64,000 nucleotides of DNA, taken from Lactarius indigo (Eukaryota; Basidiomycota; Agaricomycetes; Russulales; Russulaceae). The first letter of the stretch is position 1. Each line of letters begins with the position of its first letter. The notes under the pieces were generated by a model, which had not been told where the DNA came from, did no database searches, and was given only the letters and a program-made list of their open reading frames with translations. Positions 10,321 through 19,467 of the stretch are shown in pieces. The position numbers and the translations under genes were made by a program. The stretch covers positions 124,001-188,000 of the forward strand of contig JAFKAC010000002.1 of the NCBI GenBank assembly GCA_025766275.1. Reading direction: 5' to 3'.

Positions 10321-11481
10321 TGTTATAAACTAACACTTCAGACTTCAGTTGTAGTATGTCTCACTCTTCCCCTTCCCCTTTTGTACTATACTTTGTTACC
10401 AAAGGAGCTACTATTATTAGTGGTGTTGTTTTCTTGATCTGAATACTCTCCTAACCCATTTGGTCTCTTTGATACTGTGTGGACTTGTGTTCATGTTGTT
10501 TGGAACCTCGACCTATATAAGCCTGTACTATAGACTGTAGGAAGCCAGACTTGGCTTCATTTGCAATCTAGCAACCTTGCCTTTGTACCTTGATGTGACT
10601 TTGCCTTATCTCCTCTTCTTGTGCATCCCCTACCTCTGTCCTTAACCAGGACACCTTGAAGTCTTTGCAGTTGAACTATATCAACGCATCACACCTGTTG
10701 GACTCTGTGTGTTACGCCCTAGCAGGGGTGTGGGTTCTGGGGATTCTAAGTCACACAAGTATCAAGCAAAGACGTCTATTGTCGTATTGCTATGAAATAC
10801 AAGTGGCAAAGTGTGGCACAATGTGCAGCACTACTCTGTAATGTAGGGCTCCTCACCCGAAGTGTGTAACACTTCTCTACACTTGATCTTGCTAGTGCAC
10901 AGAGTATAACAGGTGTGACATGTTGATATAGTTCAACTGCAAAGACTTTGAAGTGTCCTGATTAGGGACTGAGGTAGGGGATGCATAAGAAGAGGGGGAT
11001 AGAGCAAGGTCACACCAAAGTACGAAGGCAAGGTTGCTAGATTGCAAACGAAGCCAAGTCTGGCTTCCTATGGTCTATGGTACAGGTTTATATGGGATGA
11101 GGTTCCAAACAACATGAACACAAGTCCACACAATATCAAAGAGACCAAGCGGAATGGGGAGATATTTGGATCAAAGGAAACAGTGCCACTAGCAGCAGCA
11201 GCTCCTTTGGTAACAAGGTATAGTACAAAAGGGGAAAGGCAAGGTAGAAACATACTGTGACTGAGGTCCGAAGTGTTGGATCATAACACTGTGCACTAGC
11301 AAGATCAAGTGTAGAGAAGTGTTACACACTTCAGGTGAGGAGCCCTATATTACAGAGTAGTGCTGCACACTGTGCCACACCCCACCACTTGTATTTCATA
11401 GCAATGAGACAACAGATGTCTTTGCTTGATACTTGTGTGATTCAGAACCTTCAGAACCCACGCCCCTGCTAGGGCATAACA
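10321..11481 (+). repeat. Family A solo LTR, split by a nested LTR
   Basis: It matches, with many substitutions, the LTRs of the full Gypsy element (26637-27214). It starts TGTTATAAAC and ends GCTAGGGCATAACA. It is interrupted at 10710-11288 by a second family A LTR in reverse orientation. The flanks GTTGG and GTCAG do not form an exact duplication, so its TSD has decayed or been lost. Divergence shows it is much older than the full-length element. Confidence 0.85.
10710..11288 (-). repeat. Family A solo LTR nested in a family A LTR, TSD CTGTG
   Basis: Reverse-oriented LTR (579 bp) starting TGTTACGCCC and ending GATCATAACA, flanked by exact CTGTG duplications at 10705-10709 and 11289-11293. 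Removing it with one duplication restores the continuous outer LTR sequence. This is self-nesting within one LTR family. Confidence 0.93.
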
Positions 11482-11846
11482 GTCAGTATGTTCTTGTGCT
11501 TGTCCGTCTATAGGACTATAGTCTGTGCAACTATTAAGCTCACAAGCATTGATGTCATAGTTATAATTTCATCCAGCTGGTTGTATGATATCCCAGTAGT
11601 GATCTATGGGGTTCCACGTAACTTCTGTCCAACAGAGGTGATCAAAATTGAACTCAACAGGTTGGAAATGGTTAGGCCTGTTAAACTCCACAAGTATCTG
11701 GTGTCTTCTCCTTGTTCTCTCCACTGAGCAGCTCCCAGGAATTGTGTAGGTATGTTACAATCTCCTCATCATTTGAGGGAGTAAGGACAGAAGGACATCC
11801 ACTGTTCTCTTGTCAAATACACCACTTTGAAGGATCTTGGTCTTAA
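11482..11846. other. Unassigned, probably decayed retroelement DNA
   Basis: No long frame. On the minus strand a few phrases (for example around 11570-11680) resemble eroded retroelement coding sequence, but not enough to assign a domain. Confidence 0.25.
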
Positions 11847-12352
11847 TGTTATGCTCCATGGGCATTAGTCCGACTTGGACTCATGACAGCATAGATGACT
11901 TAGCAGAGTAAGGTGAATGGGGACCTCAGTGTCAACCCAATGCATGCTGAAGAGGGGCTTAACAGCACACAACTGCAGCAAAAGAGGTAAGAGGCTCGAC
12001 CCTTGGCAAGTCAAAGTGGAGGCACTCTTAGTGTGAGACTAAGGCAGATGAAAGGCAATTCAAAGGGTGGATTGAAGAAGACCAAGATGGAGACTCTTGG
12101 TCTTCCATGACTACTACTTATACAGGTACATGCAGGCTTTAAAGTGCTGCTAAGATGTAAGTAACCAATAACTTAACTAGCTCAAACCCTAGTACAGCTA
12201 TCCTAGGAACAAGTCATACATGAGTCACAAATCACATGCAAACTACATGCTGACTGATACAATGTAATATTCCATGACTAATATGACTATTGGGCCATAG
12301 TCATAACCAGCCATGAGTCATCCAAATGTGAGTCAGAGTCTGTACTGTAACA
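11847..12352 (+). repeat. Family B solo LTR, no TSD
   Basis: It begins TGTTATGCTCC and ends TACTGTAACA (506 bp) and aligns along its length with the 9590-10099 copy, including the GAAGACCAAGAT hairpin. It is immediately followed by the last 17 bases of a family A LTR (CCTGCTAGGGCATAACA, 12353-12369) whose body is absent. This suggests recombination or deletion at the junction rather than a clean insertion. Confidence 0.85.
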
Positions 12353-12369
12353 CCTGCTAGGGCATAACA

Positions 12370-13291
12370 TAGTAGGCATAGGCAGTAATGTTGATGGGGA
12401 AGAAGAAAGGGTCAAGAAGTTGAGGGTGGAGAAAGCCATATATTGCAGAGAGGTGGGCACTGAAAAAACACAAGGTGGGCACAACAAGGATGACAAGTCA
12501 CATCTCAACTTGCCTATGCCACATTATTAATGAAAGCCAAACATGTTGATGTTTTATTTTTTTTCTCCCATGCTTCAACTCACTAAAACAACCTTCTTTC
12601 ACTGAGACAGCACCTGGGGTTTTTTATCCCACAGCATCTTCAATAAGAAGGATGGTATCTCTGATCCTCATACTGTAAGGAAGGGTCCAATCCTGGATGT
12701 CCATGGTTCAATCCCCTGGTCAGGCAGCACTGCAAATGTTTGGGGGTTTAGGCAGTTCCCAGAGTCATATAACAATACCAAGTACACTACATTGTCAGGA
12801 TGTTAGACCAGGCCCAGGTTTTCCTCTAAGAATTGACTCAGGTACCACATATCCTCTAAATCAAATAAGGGTGACTTGTTGAGCAGGCATAGGGCAGTAG
12901 TGTACTACTTAGCTTACCTATTATTATGAGGCAATGTATTTACGATATAACTACTATAGTGTTCTCAGAACTGGTTATTCGATAGCATAACTTGCTGGCT
13001 TAAATACACAAAAGTGAGATCACAATATATATTTACTATAACTAGATATAAGGTTCTAACACTTCTCAGTTGAATGGAATCACAGTTGCATTTGTGTATT
13101 TGTAGAGGCAAGGCCACATAGCTCATCCATGTGGCCAAGCTGCCATCTCAGTGTTGTGACCTATGCCAATTGCTTAGCATTGTAGCCACATGCTAACACT
13201 GTGGCTTATTGACAGGCAGAAGCAAGGTTGTGTGAGAAGTGTAATAACAGGAAGCATGTTGAAGGAGAGACAGACCCAGGCTACAAAGGTT
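12370..13291. other. No recognisable gene
   Basis: Short frames only and moderately AT-rich. Nothing could be tied to a gene, RNA or repeat family seen elsewhere in the window. Confidence 0.3.
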
Positions 13292-13499
13292 TGTTGATAA
13301 GTAGCCTGTGTTCACTTAGTGGGTCTAAATGGACATACAGATATGGACTGCTGTAGATAAGATTAATTGGACTTCCTAGATTACATATTTTAATCTGTAC
13401 AACTTGCAAGATCCCCTCTGCTGCTTTCTAGCTTCTCAGCTTATCTCACCACAGTGTTCAGTTTACTGTGAATATGCTGTTCATCTGTGCTGTTCATCA
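13292..13499 (+). repeat. Internally deleted Copia family C LTR
   Basis: Starts TGTTGATAAGTAGCC and ends CTGTGCTGTTCATCA, the two termini of the family C LTR, but is 208 bp rather than about 615 because the middle is missing. The flanks AGGTT and AGTTT may be a decayed 5-bp duplication. Confidence 0.8.
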
Positions 13500-13608
13500 A
13501 GTTTCATCTAAGAACTTGGTCTGAGTTGGATGCATATACAGAGTTACCTCAGTTGAAATTGGTCAATTGCACATTGTGGTTACATCTGGTCTTGTTATCT
13601 GACCTCCT

Positions 13609-14205
13609 TCAGTGAAATTGATTGATTGATTGATTGATTATAGATTGGTGTTAGATTGTGTCTTTGTCTCTTACCAGTGAAACATTTGCTTTGTGGAGTT
13701 GGGGGTTAATATTGTTAGGTAAGGTGAAAAGGTGTGATGTGATGTTGACAGCCTTTATAACTTGCGAGGCAGGTAGTAATATTATAGTCTGTATTTTGTC
13801 ATGGAATCATATCTGTGAGATGTGCATAAGGAGGCTTCCATTATCTGTGACCCATCTGTAATATACCAATGGCAAGCACAATGTGCTGCTCTGTATAGCA
13901 TGGATTGCTCGCGCTGCTCGCTCTCCAGCATACAGAGCAGCACATTGTGCTTGCCATTGGTATATTACAGATGGGTCACAGATAATGGAAGCCTCCTTAT
14001 GCACATCTCACAGATATGATTCCATGACAAAATACAGACTATAATATTACTACCTGCCTCGCAAGTTATAAAGGCTGTCAACATCACATCACACCTTTTC
14101 ACCTTACCTAACAATATTAACCCCCAACTCCACAAAGCAAATGTTTCACTGGTAAGAGACAAAGACACAATCTAACACCAATCTATAATCAATCAATTTC
14201 ACTGA
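13609..14205. repeat. Long inverted repeat (arms about 276 bp, 33-bp centre)
   Basis: The left arm 13609-13896 and right arm 13930-14205 are reverse complements across their length by eye. The only clear difference is 12 extra bases in the left arm, three additional GATT repeats near 13620. The unique centre is 13897-13929 and contains CTCGCGCTGCTCGCTC. Identical peptides can be read from both strands, which is a consequence of the palindrome and not evidence of genes. It could be a fold-back element or an inverted duplication, or an assembly or amplification artefact. Confidence 0.9.
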
Positions 14206-14214
14206 TAAACATGA

Positions 14215-14545
14215 GCCTTCAAAGTTGATCTGTATCAATAGAAGGGTGATATTTGTACTCGAAATATATGTTTTATTGTATTTCGAGTTGAATGGCATGT
14301 TCAGGGTGCCCATACGATCCCGCGTTTGTCCATTGTGTCTAAACGCGGGTCAAGTTATGGCCCCTCATTTATTTATTAAATATGTATATATGGGGACCAT
14401 GTAATAATGTCCCGCGTTTAGGCATGATGGACAAACGCGGGACCGTACTGGCACCCTGAATATGCCATTCAACTCGAAATACAATAAAACATATATTTCG
14501 AGTACAAATATCACCCTTCTATTGATACAGATCAACTTTGGAGGC
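14215..14545. mobile_element. MITE-like inverted repeat with internal palindromes
   Basis: The outer arms (from 14215 and back from 14545) pair through GCCT(T/C)CAAAGTTGATC and continue inward for about 110 bp, including a mini-hairpin CTCGAAATATA...TATTTCGAG in each arm and a shared CAGGGTGCC / GGCACCCTG block. The centre holds two palindromic units beginning CCCGCGTTT (about 14323 and 14411), the same core as the array that follows. No coding capacity; a non-autonomous fold-back/MITE is the simplest reading. No clear target duplication. Confidence 0.7.
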
Positions 14546-14790
14546 CCGCATTTGACCATCATGGTCAAACGCGGGCCAAGTAATCATCCCGCATATGACC
14601 ATCATGGTCAAATGCGGGCCAAGTAATGGTCCCGCGTTTGACCATGATGGTCAAACGCGGGCCAAGTAATGGTCCCGCGTTTGTCAATGATGGTCAAACA
14701 CGGGCCAAGTAATGGCCCCGCGTCTGACCATGATGGTCAAACGCGGGCCAAGTAATGGTCCCGCGTTTGTCAATGATGGTCAAACGCGGG
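14545..14790. repeat. Array of six 31-bp palindromes, 43-bp period
   Basis: Units start at 14545, 14588, 14631, 14674, 14717 and 14760. Each is CCCGCGTTTGACCA, a short centre, then TGGTCAAACGCGGG with a few substitutions. Spacers are 12 bp on a CCAAGTAATGGT theme and nearly identical. The core is the same as in the intron array at 3699-3991, but the spacers differ. It abuts the MITE-like element whose loop carries two more units. Confidence 0.9.
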
Positions 14791-15599
14791 ACCATTACTT
14801 GGATATACGCGGTAACCCTAAGTCAAAATAGACCCAGAACCCACAGTGAACCCTGAACCCAGTTATCATTCGTCTATATATAATAATTCGAGGGATTCCC
14901 CATTACCACGCGCGCAAGGTACGTCCATTCCCGAGTCACCGAAAGGGGCTAGCTTACTTCACCGGAGTGGTCGGACTTGTCTCAGGGTAGTATTATCGTA
15001 ACAGTATGCATGGTTTACCTCTAAGTCAATCATTAGGGATCTGACGGTTTCTGAAACTAGAGGCACATGTTAACGCCGTGAAAGGCCCCACTCTATGGCA
15101 GAGTTCAGGGTCTAATGTAGGTCGCGCGCGTTGTCTGACTTGACCCCCACAGATTATCCCTTGAATTCCCCTCACGGGGCAAGCGGTCCGGTAATTAATC
15201 CAAAAATAGACGACAGCATCCTGATGAGCATAAAAGCGAAAGGACTGCGCTTGTTGGGATCCCCCAGCAGCACCTTGGTGCGTCGTCCTTCACGCTTCTT
15301 CATTTCGAACACCACCTTCGGTGGTGTAGTGCAACTTCACCCTAAGTGAAGGGATGAGATTGTAGCGGTAGAAACGTTTCAACGGGAGCTGTAGCGCGAT
15401 GATGAGGTAAGTTTGTGAACGTGCAAACGCAGGTTAGGTGACATACTTCTGAGTACATACTCAGTCCGTAGCGGTGATCCGTTTCTGTTACTAATTGAAG
15501 CTGACTAAAGAATGATCGTGACGCGGTGGCGTGACTCACGGAGTTTCAATTTCACCAATAAATTGTTTCACGCGGCTGTCGCATTCCTTCTCTTCATAC
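14791..15599. other. No clear gene; possible Copia leader
   Basis: Short frames only. 14820-14870 has loosely telomere-like phrases (AACCCTAAG, GAACCCTGAACCC) that are too few and irregular to call. 15500-15600 aligns loosely with the stretch before the Copia gag fragment at 47.5 kb, so the right end is probably the leader of the Copia relic. Confidence 0.3.
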
Positions 15600-16990
15600 G
15601 CCAAACTGATTGTCTGCAGGGGACAATTGTCCCATCTGGTCGTCATGTTCACGGATTCGTGCTCATGCTTCCAGGCTGCAGTTTTGGTCCTTGGTTTTGG
15701 GAAATGACGTGGGTAGTCGCACTATGAAACAGCCAGGAAGTGACGTGTGGGGTCACATCCCGCCGTCACATCCTGTACCGCCGCCGGGCCATTAGAGCAC
15801 GACCAACCAGACAAGGTTCAATCCATGGAACAGCTGCCTGGTTTCGCCGCTGCCGCCGGTAAAGAAAGTCACATCTGGAAGCTCAAGCGGGGTCTATATG
15901 GCATGCGTCAGTCGTCCCGGATTTGTAACAAAACCCTACACGCCTCCTTTCTCTCGTGGGCTTCAAATGGGCGGAGTGCGATTGGTGCATTTATACACGT
16001 GTTACTACTACCGAGACGTCCATAGTGGCAGCGCACGTGGGCGACATGCTCGCGGTCTCGTCTAACTTAGTTTACGCTGAGGTCGCCTTATTTCGTAGTC
16101 AGCTGGAATCAGCCTATCTGATCACCACGCTGGGGGAGGCAAAACTCGTCGTTGGTATCGCTCTCCGACGAGACAGGGCTAACCGAACCATCTACCTGAG
16201 TCAAACTGCACTTATCGACAAGATATTGTGACCTATCACCGGACAGACGCAAGGCCTGCCTCGACGCCGATGACTCATGGCGCCCACTGGCAACTACTAC
16301 CGCCGGACCCTCAGACGCCATTAGACGAGTGGGAGTAAGAACGCTTGGATCAACTCCCGTACAGATCACTGGTGGGATCGCTGATGTACATCGCAAGCGG
16401 CTCGCGCCCAGACATCGCCTTTGCCGTCAGTAAATTATCTCGGTTCCTCAACTGCTATCGCGAAAATCACTGGACGGGCAGCAATACGCGTCGTGTGGTC
16501 CCTAGAAAGAACCCGGAAATGGGCATTGCGTCTTGGCGGCACCGATACAACTCCGAACTTGCTGGGCTACAGCGATTCTGACAACGCCAATGACCCAGGC
16601 CCGCAAGGTCGGCGATCCGTCGGCGGCTACTGCTTCTCACTCGGTTCGGGAATAGTCTCGTGGTCATCGAAGAAACAGAAGACTGGTGCTACGTCTACTT
16701 GCACGGTGGAATACGCCGCTGTTTCTGGGGCAAGCAGAGAACTCGTATGGATATGAAATCTCTTGACTGAGCTTGGCCACAAGCCCCACTACATTGCGGC
16801 AACTTAGCCGCAGTAATCCTCAGTGGAGATCAAGCTTTTCATGATCGTGTAAACATCTCGACGTTCGGTACCACTGATTACGAGTATGTGTCGATAATGG
16901 GGTGTGACCCAAATTGGTCCCGCGGACAATATAGCGGATGTGCTCACGAAGGCGCTTCGCGAGCCTACGTGGCTTCATGGGTGTTGCCAG
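15600..16990 (+). pseudogene. Copia-type gag-pol relic (second lineage)
   Basis: Decayed Ty1/Copia polyprotein with a large internal deletion. 15612-15700 is the gag start, shared with 47542-47670. 15870-16230 is the C-terminal part of reverse transcriptase (WKLKRGLYGMRQSSR, then AAHVGDMLAVSSN in place of the usual YxDD block). 16345-16450 reads LVGSLMYIASGSRPDIAFAV. 16560-16750 is RNase H (DSDNA, SWSSKKQKTGATST). The last part reads ADVLTKAL at about 16930. There are several frame changes and stops. No protease or integrase remains. Its sequence differs from the Copia at 58-64 kb. Confidence 0.8.
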
Positions 16991-17040
16991 CGTTGATGAC
17001 TAGGTGGCAGCATTGCACCCAAGTGCACGCTGAGGGGGAG

Positions 17041-17213
17041 TGACATACCATAGAGCGGACCACGGAAGGACAGAATCTCAATGTGTTTTTTGTTTTTGAC
17101 CGGCACATGTTTGCGTTAAAAGATCCATAAATAATGCTCGTGTAATTAGCTCGTACTTTACATTGTATCCCCTCAGTTCGTTCGTCCAAGCGTACTGAGG
17201 GATCATTTAGGAA
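17041..17213 (+). repeat. Probable short LTR of the Copia relic
   Basis: A polypurine tract (GAGGGGGAG, 17032-17040) follows the relic's RNase H, and the next base starts TGACATACC. A PBS-like GGTTATGGCCCTGG lies at about 17219-17232, close to that of the 58-64 kb Copia element (GGTTATGGGCCC). An LTR between a polypurine tract and a PBS is expected for tandem or recombined copies. No second copy was seen, so the right boundary is approximate. Confidence 0.4.
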
Positions 17214-17232
17214 ACAATAGGTTATGGCCCTG

Positions 17233-17579
17233 GGTGTACACAGCCAGCACATCGTTAAAGCAGATCCATTCCCGCACAGTGTGATGTGCAGTGACGCCAC
17301 TGCTTCATTGCTGCTGTAGCGGGCTGTGCGTAGATTGCATCCTACCAAATAACGATGGTGCGGCATGTGGGAGTCCCGCGGTGCCCCACTGCACGCAGCA
17401 GGAAGTTCCCGCCATCAGCCCACGGCATCTGCGTCGGAGCTGCCGTCTCTGCCTCTAGAGCGACCCCACATTCCGAGGCTGCGTAACGATATTCCTGAGC
17501 ACAATGCCACCACATCATTTGTGTTTTTTGTTTTATATCTACGACAGCCCGTACACAATAGAAGCATCTTTGTCATAAT
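17233..17579. other. Copia-side remnant and 3' flank of the PHD gene
   Basis: No gene recognised. Probably the truncated 5' interior of a Copia copy followed by the 3' flank of the minus-strand gene ending at 17580. Confidence 0.3.
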
Positions 17580-19232
17580 TTACAGAAAATCGGATTTTTC
17601 GAGGCCAAAGGCCACCCAGGCACCCTCTGACAGTTTGATACTCTTGTACGGAACTGATGGCTTGTCAAATTTGAGGTGTCCAGAGCATTGTCCATCTACT
17701 CCTTTGTAAGAACACCCCATTGTGATATCCCTACCTAACTCTGACGAGGTCCCCTTGCCCTTTTGATTCCATGCTTGGATGCAATGACAAGACGGGCACT
17801 GATATGGCACCTGATTTCCCCATGGTTGAGTGTGGGAATGTGTCCATTTCAGCAAGCAGTTTTTGACCTCAGAGTCACATGTCCAGAAGCGCATAATACC
17901 GGCGTGGCGAGAAAGTTGCGAGGTGTTCAGGCATAGCCCAACGACACTGTCAAAGCTCCAGCCCCCAATAATGGTATGCTCGAAGAAATTGAGCAAAAAG
18001 CTGGTTGCGAATATGGGGTGAAAGGCGGGAGCGTCGAAGGCGAATAAATTGGTTGGCTTCCAACTGCCAACTTGAGTCAGTGCAAACTGAAAAGTGAAAA
18101 GAAAAGAATAAAACCTACACATTGGCAAAGGATTTGACCTTCTCCATAGAAGAGGGTACATTGACTAGTGCGCCACAGCAAAAGAAAAACCAGTGTGCGT
18201 CAAGTGTGCAAATAACATCCAAGATTGGTTTCCTGATCACTTGGAATACCCACTGCTTACAAGGCATGAGATGGGAAAAGCATGAGTGAAGCTACACACC
18301 TCATTGATCTCAAAATGACTGCTTGCAGAAGTTGTGAGATGCCCTGTGTCGTTTGCAGTATGTGTCGTGATAAGGATGATCACGGTCTTAAGAGTTGAGC
18401 TGGGATATGAATGAAGCGAGAGCTTGCTGCAATACTGGCCTGAGGAACTCACCTATCTCTTAAACGTCTCGCGATACTGTCTGTCTTTTGTCTGTACCCG
18501 CGCTGACTTTGAGCAAAATCAAACACCACGTCCTTGAAGATTAGTGTATTAGTGTCCCCTTTGGGAAAGAAGGCGGCAGCAAACGGCCCCAAGATCTTGC
18601 CGAGATCAGCCGTATCGAGATTGAAATTTCCAAGACGGAAATTCAAAATTGCGACGCCATCGCTCAGGAATTTCAATCGTGGAATGACCTGTGCACTACC
18701 ACGAATTTTAACTGGAGATCCAAAGGCAGGCTCCCCAGGTGTCCAAGTCTGGGTCTTATTTGGAGTGCAGCCATGACTCGAAATATAGAAGCCCTTAAAA
18801 CATCTGAGTCCAATTATGACCTTAGATCAGTGTCGAACGTACATAGTATGGGCTGGGTTTCTTTGCCTTACGATCGCCATCCTGATGACACGGGGGGCAG
18901 ATGAACAACACATCTCGACTGTTGTAAATAGATTGATTGCTAGAGGCCGCAGGGATGTTCAAGCACTGGGCCTCCGACTCGGGACCAAAACAGATCGCAC
19001 GCGAACAATTATCGCACATCAATAGATCGCCACCATTGCCACACAAAAAACAGTACTAGTAGGTCGGTTAGATATTACAACGATATGTAAATTAGTCATC
19101 ACACAATTGATTTACCTGATCAGACAGCATCGGCGTGGGATCATCGTTCCTGGCATCCTGATGGTTTGCGTCTACCAGCGAGTCTTGTTCCATTGCGTCC
19201 TCAAGGTCAAGTCCTTGCTCGATGTACGACAT
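17580..19232 (-). CDS. PHD-finger-containing protein, six exons, about 470 aa
   Basis: Exons, minus strand: 19232-19116, 19055-18843, 18793-18453, 18399-18300, 18255-18121, 18086-17580. All junctions are GT-AG and keep the frame; total 1,413 nt. The exon 5 donor is uncertain: GTGTAG gives a 34-bp intron, and a donor 21 bases upstream gives 55 bp. After an acidic N-terminus, exon 2 has a Cys4-His-Cys-like zinc finger (CGNGGDLLMCDNC...FICPPCH), the pattern of a PHD finger, a reader of histone tails. The C-terminal exon has a possible second metal site (CPSCHC and downstream Cys). From memory, Agaricomycetes carry many copies of this architecture with no known function. It starts 236 bp downstream of the end of the DUF6589-like gene, on the same strand. 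The frame is clean, unlike most genes here, so it may be functional. Confidence 0.6.
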
Positions 19233-19467
19233 AGTGGGGGTGTGGTGCGATTTATGAGGACGTAGTCCAGAGTGGAAGGTGTAGACTGAGGGACGAGGGG
19301 GCAACGTGAGATACTGGCGCGGCTGATAACAGTGCGGAGTTGGTTCGGTGATAGTGCGTGAGAAGGTGATGGGTCAGTAACTGCCAAACGTGTCAGACAG
19401 TTGTTCGAGGGTTCGTTCATACGTTCATAGTCCAAAGGTCCATGGGACCTCAATTTCTGTCTTTGAG

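Noticed and set aside
12695..12725. tRNA or SINE suggested by GGTTCAATCCCC
   Set aside because: No matching A box, acceptor stem or cloverleaf could be drawn around it.
13807..14019. Two identical 65-aa proteins on opposite strands
   Set aside because: They are the two arms of the inverted repeat read in mirror image.
14810..14870. Interstitial telomere repeat
   Set aside because: Only isolated AACCCTAAG / GAACCCTGAACCC words, without tandem CCCTAA units.
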